NCBI RefSeq assembly: GCF_019456655.1
Contig: NZ_CP080332.1
Span: forward strand, 4,030,001-4,094,000
Source of the DNA: Mycolicibacterium diernhoferi
Lineage (GTDB): Bacteria > Actinomycetota > Actinomycetes > Mycobacteriales > Mycobacteriaceae
Direction: 5' to 3'
DNA: 64,000 nt
Below are positions 17,076 to 27,167 of this stretch, in pieces. The notes beneath the pieces were generated by a model. That model was not told the origin of the DNA and made no database searches. It worked only from the letters and a program-made list of their open reading frames with translations. Position 1 is the stretch's first letter, and every line of letters begins with the position of its first letter. The position numbers and the translations under genes are program-made.

Positions 17076-17444
17076 GTTCGATCTCCATCTCAGACTCCAG
17101 CCGACGCGGCACCTGATGTTCTCCTGATGCGACCGCGGACAGCTGACTTTAGTCAACCGCCTAATGCAGCATAGTCAGCCCGTCATCGTTCGGACAAGAA
17201 ATCGCGGCATCTTTGCGTGGACGAGTCGCTGCACCAAGGGAAATCGTCAGCGCGGAGCCATCTTCCTCAGACGGTTCCCCGTTCATTCTTGAAAATGGTT
17301 GACTGAGTATTATCTCTGCGGTTAGCTCACTGCTGCACCGGCCAACGAGGGTGAGCACGAAGCGAAGCAGTAGACAGATCAGCCCGCTCACGCCGAGAGA
17401 CGGATTGCAGCAGACACGTTCACCGATGGAGACGGAGACCGGCG
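17076..17444. promoter_or_regulatory. Divergent control region between P450 and CrtC/AttH-like genes
   Basis: No gene is seen in this 369-base gap. For the plus strand, TTGACT (17299-17304) and TTAGCT (17322-17327) with a 17-base spacer form a promoter candidate. For the minus strand, TTGACT (17149-17154 region) lies inside a palindrome TGACT-TT-AGTCA at 17144-17155. Both share the string GTTGACT with the 16-mer at 320-335 and 1071-1086, though the -35 consensus itself explains part of this. Confidence 0.45.
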
Positions 17445-18446
17445 ATGGCTATCGTCTTTGATCCCGAGTTGTACCGGGCGACAGAGAAGCACTTTGCCCA
17501 CCACCCGCTCCCCGGTTATGAGAGTGGGTGGGAAACGTGGCATGCCGACGCCTGCTACGACAACGGGTACTTCTCCACGGTCATGCTCGCCGTGGATGGG
17601 CCCATCTTCATGGTGGATCTGCGCATCGTGAACGCGGCCGGCGAGCCGGTCGTGGAGTCCATGCAGTTCTTCCCGAGTGAGGAGTTCGTCGCCTCGACGG
17701 ACACATTTGATATACGCATGGGCCACAATTATCTTCGCGGGGAGTTTCCTCGATTCGAGATTCACGTTCGCGACGGTGACCATGGCGTTGACCTCACCTA
17801 TGAACCCCTGGTCCAACCGACCATCTCCGAACTCCCCGATGGGGTCGGTATCGGCCGGGTAGCGGTTCCGGACACTCCCGTCTTCGTCGGTTGGTTCTTC
17901 CAGCCCAAGAGCAGAATCACCGGGAAGCTGACCATCGGAGGCCAGGAAATACCGGTCACCGGCCAGGGCTTCTCTGACCACCAGTTCGGCAGCGCCGACT
18001 TCTTCGAGGATGCCGTTCAGTTCTTCATCTGGGGCTGCCTACCGCTGGGCGAGCACACCGTGAACTTTTTCGACGCACAGACGACGCGGACCGGCGGATA
18101 TCGACCATTCAAGTGGTTGTGGGATTGGAAGGGCGAGAAGCTGGTCGAATACTGCCGCGATGCCGATTTCTACATCCGCGCAAGCAATATCGCAGAGGGT
18201 GACACCCTCCCCCGCACGTTGGTCGTGGTATTCGAACACGCGCGTATCCGAGGCACGGTCACGTGTGAGTTCACAGCTCTCATCCAGAAACAGCCGCTCG
18301 AACTGAAGGACAGGACGGTCGTCCTCAACCGTTCCGCCTACGACTGTCATGCGCAGTTGGAAATCGACAACGACATCGTCGACACCAGGTTCACCCGAAT
18401 CGTGGAAGTCGCCTACCCCGTTCGCGCGATGTCGGATCCATCGTGA
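17445..18446 (+). CDS. CrtC/AttH-like lipocalin-fold protein
   Basis: The 333-residue, beta-rich protein has no signal peptide. GQGFSDHQFGS (about 173-183) matches the G-x-G-Y/F-x-DH-x-W/F-G motif of CrtC (hydroxyneurosporene synthase) and AttH-like hydratases. CrtC adds water to a carotenoid double bond, but family members are diverse and the substrate here need not be a carotenoid. The stop overlaps the next gene's start (TGATG), and that gene is CrtI-like, so the two likely work on the same isoprenoid or lipid. Confidence is moderate for the family and low for the reaction. Confidence 0.65.
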   Translation: MAIVFDPELYRATEKHFAHHPLPGYESGWETWHADACYDNGYFSTVMLAVDGPIFMVDLRIVNAAGEPVVESMQFFPSEEFVASTDTFDIRMGHNYLRGEFPRFEIHVRDGDHGVDLTYEPLVQPTISELPDGVGIGRVAVPDTPVFVGWFFQPKSRITGKLTIGGQEIPVTGQGFSDHQFGSADFFEDAVQFFIWGCLPLGEHTVNFFDAQTTRTGGYRPFKWLWDWKGEKLVEYCRDADFYIRASNIAEGDTLPRTLVVVFEHARIRGTVTCEFTALIQKQPLELKDRTVVLNRSAYDCHAQLEIDNDIVDTRFTRIVEVAYPVRAMSDPS

Positions 18447-20092
18447 TGCAGGAATACGACATCGTCGTCATCGGCGCCGGTCACAACGGGCTCGTCGCCG
18501 CAAATTACCTGTGCGACGCGGGCTTCAGCACGATCGTGGTCGAGGCCAACGAGCGTATCGGGGGCATGACGTCGACCAGTACGCCGATCTCCGCAGCGCC
18601 GCGCCACCTGATCAACAACTTCTCGATCGACTCGTTCTTCTGGGATTCCTTCCCGCCGTCCCGGGAACTGCAGTTGCACCGGCACGGGCTGAACCTGGTC
18701 GAACTCGATCCGGGCCATCTCTACCTCCACCCCGAGGGTGGTTCGATCGCCTTCTTCAAGGACCCGACCCGCACAGCCGATGACATCCGCCGGTTCTCGG
18801 CCGACGATGCCCGCGCCTATCTCGAGTTCGTGCCGGCACTTCAGGCGTTTGCCGAGGTGGCGATGCAGATGGGCAAGACCAATCCGACCCGGCCGGATAT
18901 GCCCACGCTGGTTGACACGATGCGCCGCGCGTTCGGGGTCCGCCACGAACTCGGCCAGTTCCTGCCACTGACGCTGAAGTCCATCTCGGAGACCATCGCC
19001 GAACGGTTCAGCCACCAGGTGGTTCGCGACGCGCTGCACGCGTCCTCGGGTTCCACCATTCCCAACGACATCAGCGGAACCGGAGTGGCATTCACCTGGA
19101 TCGGCAACATGCACCGCCACGTGTGCCGCCGGTCGATCGGCGGAGTTCAGGCCATCCCCGACGCCCTGGCGACCCGTTTGACGAGCAAGGGTGGTGCGGT
19201 GCGGACCGGCTCCCCGGTCGCAGAGATCACCATCGGCGATGACGATCGGACCTCTGGAGTGCGACTGACCGACGGAACGTATGTCCGGGGGCGCAAAGCC
19301 GTGTTGGCCACCTGCGATCCCCGCACCGCACTGGACACGCTCCTGCCCGATGGCGCGCTGCCCGAGTCCACCCAGGCGGCGGTGCGTTCCATTCCGGTCG
19401 ACAACCTCGGCTATGGACAATTGAAGGTGGACCTCGCTCTGTCGGGGCGCACCACCATGAAGCGTCATCAGACCTGGCGGCGCGACGACGTCGACGTACG
19501 TAGGCCGACACACATGATCGGTACCGAGGCGGGGATGCGGCGACTCTTCGCGCGGTCGGGCGCAGGATTGTTGCCCGAACCCGGCGACCATGTGGTGTGG
19601 TCCGTGATCCCGACATCACTGGATCCCAGCCAGGCTCCCGACGGCCAAGACACCATCTATCTGTACAGCTCCGTTGTGCCATCGAAACCTGAAGGCGGCT
19701 GGGCCGCAACGAAAGACAAGATATCCCAGGGCATTGTCGAGACCGCGTCGGTCTACTACGACGACATCAGCTCGCTCGAGATCGGCCGCCAGGTCCTCAA
19801 CAACGACGACATCGCCGAACGCACCCACGCCACGGGGGGCAACATCACCCACGTCGACACGGTGCTGAGCCGCTTCGGACCGCTACGGCCGGCGCGTGGG
19901 TTCGGCGGTTACCGGACTCCGATACCCGGGCTCTACCTGGGCGGCGCGGGATCCCATCCCGGTGGCGGCATCAGCGGTGGTCCGGGATATGTCAGCGCCC
20001 GGACGGTCATCAGGGATCTCCGTCGGGCCGAGAGCGCCGGTCGCCGGGCGCAGCGCCGCGCGGCCCTACAAAACAGACTCGCCGGCGGTTGA
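18446..20092 (+). CDS. CrtI/phytoene-desaturase-like FAD oxidoreductase
   Basis: The 548-residue protein starts with the dinucleotide motif VVIGAGHNGLVAANYLCDAG, followed by VVEANERIGGMTS. The C-terminal FAD-contact motif is GLYLGGAGSHPGGGISGGPG. This layout is typical of CrtI/PYROXD2-like desaturases and isomerases. It starts at ATG 18446 (overlapping the previous stop by one base) or GTG 18443. It is paired in one operon with a CrtC/AttH-like gene. There is no CrtB or CrtE in the window, so carotenoid synthesis is not implied. Isoprenoid oxidation in the island is more likely (inference). Confidence 0.85.
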   Translation: MQEYDIVVIGAGHNGLVAANYLCDAGFSTIVVEANERIGGMTSTSTPISAAPRHLINNFSIDSFFWDSFPPSRELQLHRHGLNLVELDPGHLYLHPEGGSIAFFKDPTRTADDIRRFSADDARAYLEFVPALQAFAEVAMQMGKTNPTRPDMPTLVDTMRRAFGVRHELGQFLPLTLKSISETIAERFSHQVVRDALHASSGSTIPNDISGTGVAFTWIGNMHRHVCRRSIGGVQAIPDALATRLTSKGGAVRTGSPVAEITIGDDDRTSGVRLTDGTYVRGRKAVLATCDPRTALDTLLPDGALPESTQAAVRSIPVDNLGYGQLKVDLALSGRTTMKRHQTWRRDDVDVRRPTHMIGTEAGMRRLFARSGAGLLPEPGDHVVWSVIPTSLDPSQAPDGQDTIYLYSSVVPSKPEGGWAATKDKISQGIVETASVYYDDISSLEIGRQVLNNDDIAERTHATGGNITHVDTVLSRFGPLRPARGFGGYRTPIPGLYLGGAGSHPGGGISGGPGYVSARTVIRDLRRAESAGRRAQRRAALQNRLAGG

Positions 20093-20162
20093 CCAAGCAG
20101 CGCTCGCGCCAGACGGGACTGCCGGTGCAATATCGGGAATCTGCAGTTCAAGATACCGAACA

Positions 20163-20328
20163 GGGTTTAAATATCGGCGCGCGCAAAACTCTGGGCCGGA
20201 CGGTCCGGGCCGGTCGCTGTGGGGGGCATGACGCACGCACGCCAACCGCGACCGGAAGCCGATCTCACGGCAGGGTTGCGTGGGTGCTGCCAGCGCGCCG
20301 AGTTCGACCTGCTGCTCACGGTGGTTAT
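20163..20328 (+). repeat. Direct repeat, copy 1 (166 bp)
   Basis: The stretch from GGGTTT at 20163 to about 20328 recurs 332 bases downstream at 20495-20660 at high similarity. Both copies contain CGCAAAACTCTGGG, a GC-rich near-palindrome (in copy 1 CCGGAC-G-GTCCGG), GGGGGGCATGACGCACGCA, and a conserved open frame starting MTHA and ending FDLLLTVV. Copy 1 ends exactly where the GH15-like reading begins, so the frame in copy 1 is fused to it. Confidence 0.8.
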
Positions 20329-20473
20329 CGAGCCGCGCACCGGGCGTCACCTGGGCAACTTCCCGCAGGCGTTCACCCACCTGGCGCTGATCAACGCGGT
20401 GGTGCACGTCATCCGGGCCGAGGAGGAGGCCGACAGCACCGGCACCTTCCAGCCGGCCAACGCCCCGACCTGA
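20326..20473 (+). pseudogene. Remnant of a GH15 glycoside hydrolase (trehalase/glucoamylase), C-terminus only
   Basis: About 48 in-frame codons read IEPRTGRHLGNFPQAFTHLA, then LINAVVHVIRAEEE, then a short tail to TGA at 20473. GNFPQAFTHLALIN is the distinctive C-terminal motif of bacterial GH15 enzymes. Everything upstream of it (about 600 residues of the catalytic domain) is absent and replaced by the direct repeat. In M. tuberculosis a GH15-type gene (Rv2402) precedes lppR and lepA, so this is the expected position. The remnant cannot be catalytic. Confidence 0.75.
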
Positions 20474-20494
20474 CACCGGCGCGCCCGGCCCGCG

Positions 20495-20660
20495 GGGTTT
20501 TGATTTCCGGGTGCGCAAAACTCTGGGCAGGGCGGTCCGGGCCGGTCAATATGGGGGGCATGACGCACGCACCCCATCCGCGACCGGAAGCCGAACTCAC
20601 GGCGGGGTTGCGCGGGTGCTCCCAGCGTGCCGAGTTCGATCTGCTGCTCACGGTGGTCAA
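20495..20660 (+). repeat. Direct repeat, copy 2 (166 bp)
   Basis: This is the second copy of 20163-20328, offset by 332 bases. It carries TCAATATGGGGGGC before the ATG at 20560, so the upstream part could act as a promoter. The frame continues past the repeat into an unrelated tail that ends at 20781, next to the methyltransferase stop. Confidence 0.8.
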
Positions 20661-20781
20661 CCAGACCGGGGCCCGTGCCGCCGGCCGCACCAGCACCTAC
20701 CCGGCCGGCCGGGGCGGCATGTCGACCGACTGGGGCGCCCTGTTCACCCGCGACCGCACGGTCTCCGCGGTCGCGGTGTAG
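20560..20781 (+). CDS. Small open frame within the second repeat, function unknown
   Basis: A 73-residue frame starts MTHAPHPRPEAELTAG and shares its first ~33 residues with the frame in copy 1. Its tail (NQTGARAAGRTSTYPAG, then GGMSTDWGALF) resembles nothing I recognise. GGGGGG lies before the ATG. Conservation of frame between the two copies hints at a real peptide, but recent duplication alone would also explain it. Confidence 0.3.
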   Translation: MTHAPHPRPEAELTAGLRGCSQRAEFDLLLTVVNQTGARAAGRTSTYPAGRGGMSTDWGALFTRDRTVSAVAV

Positions 20782-21324
20782 TCACTGTTTCCGGGCCACC
20801 AGCCAGGCCAGGCCCGCACCCTCGCCGGCATCGATGAGCTCCAGCTCGGCGAACGCAGTCCGCAACGCGCCGGGCCGGGCCCGGAACCGCCCGGGGGCCG
20901 CACCCACCTCGCTGAGCACACAGATCGCCAGCAGCCCACCGGGCGCCAACCGCTCGATGATCTGCCCGTCCAGGCGTTCGTCACGAAACCTGTTACACAA
21001 CACCACATCTGATGGCTCACCGGCGGGAAGGCCGGTGTCCAGGTCGTGCACCTCGAACCGGCACACCGGTGTCACCGCCGCGGCTTCGGCCAGCGCCCTG
21101 GCCTGCTCGACGGCCACCTCGGAGACATCCACACCGTGCACCCGCAGTCCGCGCCGGGCCAGCCACACCGCCGCCGCGCCCGTGCCGCAGGCCAGCTCCA
21201 GAGCGGTGCCGCCGCGCGGGAACGCGTGCTCGTGACGGGCGAAGACATCGGGCAGACCCGGTCCGGGCCGGGCCCGGCCCTGGCGATAGGTGTCGTCCCA
21301 GCGCCGCCGGTCGTGGTCGCTCAC
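20782..21324 (-). CDS. Class I SAM-dependent methyltransferase
   Basis: This is a 180-residue protein with the SAM-binding motif I ALELACGTGAAAVWLARRG (about 40-58), followed by VHGVDVSEVAVEQAR (motif II acidic residue) and the later SDVVLCNRF. Size and layout match small TehB-like methyltransferases. Substrate unknown. The ATG overlaps the stop of the upstream lipoprotein gene by four bases, so it belongs to the lepA-lppR transcription unit. Confidence 0.85.
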   Translation of the reverse strand: MSDHDRRRWDDTYRQGRARPGPGLPDVFARHEHAFPRGGTALELACGTGAAAVWLARRGLRVHGVDVSEVAVEQARALAEAAAVTPVCRFEVHDLDTGLPAGEPSDVVLCNRFRDERLDGQIIERLAPGGLLAICVLSEVGAAPGRFRARPGALRTAFAELELIDAGEGAGLAWLVARKQ

Positions 21325-22072
21325 GAGACGGCGTTGTCGACCATCCGCGCGGCGATAGCGGCCGCCTCGTCACCGGCGCCGTAGCTGCACGCCCAGGCCT
21401 CCACGACGACGTTGGTGACCGTGGAGAGCGCATGCTGGCACTCCCAACCGTCGGCGTCATCCTGGGCGGTGACCTGGGTCAGCATCAGGTCCGTGACGGC
21501 CAGGTCCTCGATCTGCCAGGTGTAGCTGTCGGTGCCGTCGCTGATGTCGATCGACGTCCCGCCGCACGCCCCCCAGTCCGACTCGGCATTGTCGAAGAAC
21601 CGCTGAGCCCGGGCCGCCGACGGGTAGAGCACAGCCGTCTGTTCCACCCAGTGCGCATTGTCCTCGTCGGGTTCACGCGACACCTGATCACGCACCGCGG
21701 TGTAGCCGCTGTCCCCGTAGACCGGCTCTTCGGCACCGAACATCGAACCGAGGCAATCGGGTTCGGACACATCACCGGAGTGGTCGACCATCTGGTCGAG
21801 TTCGCCGACGACCTCCATGGTGTCCGAGCCCATGATCTCGTTGATGTCCTCGATGGACAGCAGCACACCGTCGAGTTGATTCTCCCGCAGCGGCGGCGCG
21901 TCCACCGGGACCGCGTTGCCGGCGCGGACGGCCTGACCGGTCACCGTGCTCGAACACCCGGTCAGCAGTGCACACCCGATCGCCGTGGCGAGCAGGGCGC
22001 GGCGGGCACGACGCACGCGCGGCGTATCGGCACTGTTCACTTCGTCAGTGTGACCGATGACGCGGCCCCGGG

Positions 22073-22076
<4 letters not shown>
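21321..22076 (-). CDS. lppR: LppR-like lipoprotein with PknH-type sensor domain
   Basis: The 251-residue exported lipoprotein has a basic N-region (RVRRARR), a hydrophobic stretch and the lipobox LLTGC. The mature part carries the pattern of the PknH extracellular sensor-like fold, with paired cysteines (DCLGSM, WGACGG, WECQ, WACSYG) able to form two disulfides. The gene directly follows lepA as lppR does in M. tuberculosis. Start: GTG 22076, overlapping the lepA stop (GTGA), or GTG 22040, which gives a more usual signal length. Function unknown. Confidence 0.75.
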
Positions 22077-23995
<1,919 letters not shown>

Positions 23996-24019
23996 AATCG
24001 ACCACCTATGCTCGATTTC

Positions 24020-24601
24020 ATGGCGTCGCAGTGGAAGGCGTTTCAGAAATTCGCCGAGAACCTCGTCTTCAACGAGGCCCCCAAACTCATCCGCCAGCTT
24101 CCGACCCCGGAGCGGGTCATCCAGCATGGACTGAAGATCGGTATGGACGCACTCGCCGGCAGCGCCGCGCAGCCTCCGACCGCCCTGCCCGGCGGGCGCC
24201 CGGTGACCAGCGCGAGCGTGCCCACCGCGCAGCGCGCCCGGCGCATCGCTTACGCCCCTGACTTGGACGGCCGCGCCGATCCCGGCGAGATCGTCTGGAC
24301 CTGGGTGGTCTACGAGGACGATCCGACCCGCGGCAAGGACCGGCCGGTCCTGGTGGTCGGCCGCGACCATCGCACTCTGCTCGGACTCATGCTCTCCAGC
24401 CGGGACCACCACGCCGACGACGCCGACTGGATCGGCATCGGCACCGGCAGCTGGGACTACGACGGCCGGCCCAGCTGGGTGCGCCTGGACCGGGTGCTCG
24501 ATGTGCCCGAGGACGGCATCCGCCGCGAAGGCGCGATCCTGGACCGCGTCCGGTTCGACGTCGTCGCGGCCCGGCTGCGCGCCGGGTACTCCTGGTCCTG
24601 A
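24020..24601 (+). CDS. PemK/MazF-like domain protein (Rv2405-like)
   Basis: The 193-residue protein has an N-terminal helical part ([18 protein letters not shown]) and a C-terminal PemK-like domain (about 95-190) with [22 protein letters not shown] and VRLDRVL. That core resembles PemK/MazF mRNA interferases, but no antitoxin gene is adjacent and the position beside lepA is conserved in mycobacteria, so toxin activity is doubtful. TATGCT at 24007-24012 is a -10 exactly seven bases before ATG 24020, predicting a leaderless transcript; ATG 24008 is the alternative. It is divergent from lepA. Confidence 0.7.
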   Translation: MASQWKAFQKFAENLVFNEAPKLIRQLPTPERVIQHGLKIGMDALAGSAAQPPTALPGGRPVTSASVPTAQRARRIAYAPDLDGRADPGEIVWTWVVYEDDPTRGKDRPVLVVGRDHRTLLGLMLSSRDHHADDADWIGIGTGSWDYDGRPSWVRLDRVLDVPEDGIRREGAILDRVRFDVVAARLRAGYSWS

Positions 24602-24676
24602 TCTCTTTCCGCCCAAACGAACAAACGGGCGGCAAAGTGCGAGTGGATCCCACCATTACGTCAATCTCGGCGCCGC

Positions 24677-25816
24677 TCAGACCGGGACGGCGGCCCGCAG
24701 CACCGGCAGCACGCCCTCGCCGACATGCCGGATCTCGTCGATCTGCGGGTAGCCGGACAGGATGAACTCGCTGATGCCGAGGCGGGCGTACTCCTCGATC
24801 ACCCCGGCCACCGTCTCGTAGCTACCGATCGCGGCGGTCCCGGCGCCGTCCCGCAACAGGCTGGGGCCGGCCCACAGGCCCGGGTGTACCTCCAGGCTGC
24901 GGGCGTCGACGAGTTCACCGCTGGTCAGCGCCGCCATCCGCCGCTGCCCCTCCGAGGCACTGCTCAGGTACCGCTCGTGCGCGCGGCGCACCTCGTCGCC
25001 GCTCAGCCCCGCGATGAGCTCCTCGGCGCGCTGCCAGGCCTGCTCCTCGGTCTGCCGAGCCACGGTATGCATCCGCAGACCGAACCGGATGGTCCGCCCC
25101 CGGCCCGCCGCGGCGGCGCGCACCCGTTCGATCTTCTCGGCCACCTGCTCCGGCGGCTCACCCCAGGTCAGGTAGACGTCGGCGTGCTCGGCGGCGACCT
25201 CGATGGCCTCCGGGGAGGATCCGCCGAAGTAGATCGTCGGCGGGATCTCGACCGGGTAGGCCGTCCTGGCGTTCTCGATGTCGTAGAACTCGCCGTGGAA
25301 AGAGAACTCCGGGTTGCTCCACGTCCCGCGCACGACGGTGAGGAACTCGCCGGTACGCCGGTAACGGGCCGCCTTGTCGATGTCGTCCCCGAACCGGCGG
25401 GCCTCGTCGTCGGCGCCGCCGGTGACAACGTTGAGCGCCAACCGGTTTCCGGTGAACCGCTGGTAGGTGCTGACCTGCTGGGCGGCCAGCGTCGGCGACG
25501 CGGCGCCCGGGCGGAACGCGACCAGGAACTTGAGCCGCTCGGTGTGCTGGGCCAGCGCGGTGGTGGCCAGCCAGGAGTCCTCACAGTGCGACCCGGTCGG
25601 GGTGAGCGCGGCCTCGAAGCCGAAGCCCTCGGCCGTGCGGACCAGTGCGGTCAGATTCGCCAGGGTCGGCTGCAGATGCGGTTCCAGCCGGGTCGCCTCG
25701 CGGCTCCGGTTGTCGGCGATCGTGGTGGTGTCACCGTGAGTGGGCAGATACCAATGAAACCGCAAGCCCACCTGATTCCCCGGGTCGCTGTGCTCCAGCC
25801 CGCCGCCGCCGGTCAT
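24677..25816 (-). CDS. LLM-class monooxygenase, alkanesulfonate monooxygenase (SsuD)-like
   Basis: This is a 379-residue luciferase-like TIM barrel. FRPGAASPTLAAQQVSTYQR, then LNVVTGGADDEARRFGD, and PPTIYFGGSSPEAIEVAAEHAD match SsuD-type FMNH2-dependent sulfonate monooxygenases, which release sulfite from alkanesulfonates. A flavin reductase is not seen in the window. It lies in a two-gene operon with the SfnG-like gene (four-base overlap at 25813-25816) and is divergent from a MetNIQ-type transporter, supporting a sulfur-scavenging role. Confidence 0.82.
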   Translation of the reverse strand: MTGGGGLEHSDPGNQVGLRFHWYLPTHGDTTTIADNRSREATRLEPHLQPTLANLTALVRTAEGFGFEAALTPTGSHCEDSWLATTALAQHTERLKFLVAFRPGAASPTLAAQQVSTYQRFTGNRLALNVVTGGADDEARRFGDDIDKAARYRRTGEFLTVVRGTWSNPEFSFHGEFYDIENARTAYPVEIPPTIYFGGSSPEAIEVAAEHADVYLTWGEPPEQVAEKIERVRAAAAGRGRTIRFGLRMHTVARQTEEQAWQRAEELIAGLSGDEVRRAHERYLSSASEGQRRMAALTSGELVDARSLEVHPGLWAGPSLLRDGAGTAAIGSYETVAGVIEEYARLGISEFILSGYPQIDEIRHVGEGVLPVLRAAVPV

Positions 25817-26895
25817 GACGCCACCTTCACCTTCTGCAGCAGCCGGTCGACCCGCGGTGCGATCTCGGCCGCGAAACGCTCCATCTCCGCCTCAAAAGGC
25901 TGGAACGCCAACATGAATGTCTCGATCCCCTCGCCGTACCAGTCGACGATGCGCTGCGCGACGGTGTCGTAGTCGCCGACGAGACCGGCCGCTGTACCGC
26001 CGTTGGGGCCGACATGCGGAAGCGCACCGAGCCGCTGCCACATCGGCGACGCCGGGTCGGTGTCGCGGCCGAACGTGGCGGTGACATCGTCGGTCCTGCC
26101 CTGATCGAGACGCTGCAGTTCCCAGTGGTACTGCATCGATTCGGCGGCCTCACGCGCGGTCGGCGCGGTCACCACGAACGCCGCCATCCCGAATCGCAGC
26201 GGGTCCAGCCCGGCACGTGGACGCCGACGCACATCCTCGATCAGCGCCCGGGCCTCCTCGGCCGACTGACCGTTGAGGAACAGCACATCGGCCTCGGCCG
26301 CGGCCAGATCCCGCGCCTGCGAGGATTCCCCGCCCAGATAGATACGCGGGCGAGGGCGGTGCGTCCCGACCGGGTGCAATTCGAACTCGTCGATGTGAAA
26401 GTACTTGCCGTCGAACGTGGTCCGTTCCCCGGCCAGCAGCCGGCGCAACACGTGCAGCCATTCTGTGCCGTAGACGTAACGCTCACCGTGCTCCAACATG
26501 CCGATCCCGGAGCGTTCCAGATCCGGGATCCACCACGCGTTGACGACGTTGACGGCGAACCGGCCTGCGCTGATCTCCTCGATGCCCTGGGCCTGCTTGG
26601 CCAGGATCGTCGGGTGGATGATCGACGGCTTGATCGCGGCGATGATCTCGATGCGCTCGGTCAGCGCGGCCAGCGCGGCGGCGGCACTCCACGCGTCGAG
26701 CTGGTCGAGGTGCTCCCCCAGCGGGTTCATGGTGTGCTGGGCGATCAGGGTGGTGTCGAATCCGAGCCGCTCGGCCAGCAGCACCTGATCGCGCACCCGC
26801 TTCCAGGAAGCATCGACGGGGTCATCGGGGTGGCCGAGCGCGGCCATGGTGCCGTGCACATTGGCCCACACCCCGAACCTGGGACGAGCAGTCAT
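25813..26895 (-). CDS. LLM-class monooxygenase, SfnG/dimethylsulfone-monooxygenase-like
   Basis: This is a 360-residue luciferase-like enzyme. RLGFDTTLIAQHTMNP, AAIKPSIIHPTILAKQAQGI and VNVVNAWWIPDLERSG are typical of SfnG and related sulfone/sulfide monooxygenases, and IYLGGESSQARDLAA supports the fold. The start is ATG 26895 with GGACGG upstream, giving the conserved MTARPRFGVWANVHG opening. It is the promoter-proximal gene of the minus-strand pair and is probably derepressed under sulfur limitation; no CysB- or Cbl-type operator can be recognised. Confidence 0.8.
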   Translation of the reverse strand: MTARPRFGVWANVHGTMAALGHPDDPVDASWKRVRDQVLLAERLGFDTTLIAQHTMNPLGEHLDQLDAWSAAAALAALTERIEIIAAIKPSIIHPTILAKQAQGIEEISAGRFAVNVVNAWWIPDLERSGIGMLEHGERYVYGTEWLHVLRRLLAGERTTFDGKYFHIDEFELHPVGTHRPRPRIYLGGESSQARDLAAAEADVLFLNGQSAEEARALIEDVRRRPRAGLDPLRFGMAAFVVTAPTAREAAESMQYHWELQRLDQGRTDDVTATFGRDTDPASPMWQRLGALPHVGPNGGTAAGLVGDYDTVAQRIVDWYGEGIETFMLAFQPFEAEMERFAAEIAPRVDRLLQKVKVAS

Positions 26896-27167
26896 GTATT
26901 CCGTCCAATTCCAATCGAATTCAACACCTTGCTGCAACCGATCTTCGCACCGGCGCCGGAGCCCGGCCGACCGGTCGAGGCCCGCCCACAGGGAACACGC
27001 AGGCCGGTAGTTCAGATCAGCTCGATTCCTAGTCTGTCTGCCCGCTGAGCAGGTCCGTAGGTTCTCTCGCCCGCTCAGCGCCGAACGGAAACACCGCCGG
27101 TGTTGTCAGATTGCGTGCCCGCTTCACCTGTCACCCGGCGGGCATCCGTTCGACTGAGAGAGCCTCC

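Noticed and set aside
15870..17174. Long open frame (434 codons) on the plus strand
   Set aside because: It is antisense to the P450, whose heme, ExxR and I-helix motifs are intact.
17445..20092. Carotenoid biosynthesis cluster
   Set aside because: Only CrtC-like and CrtI-like proteins are present; no prenyl or phytoene synthase is in the window.
24020..24601. Active PemK/MazF toxin with an antitoxin partner
   Set aside because: No antitoxin gene is adjacent and the gene is conserved beside lepA, so an active toxin-antitoxin module is not supported.
26896..27167. SAM-type riboswitch upstream of the MetNIQ-like genes
   Set aside because: No SAM aptamer consensus core was found; only a plain divergent intergenic region is visible.
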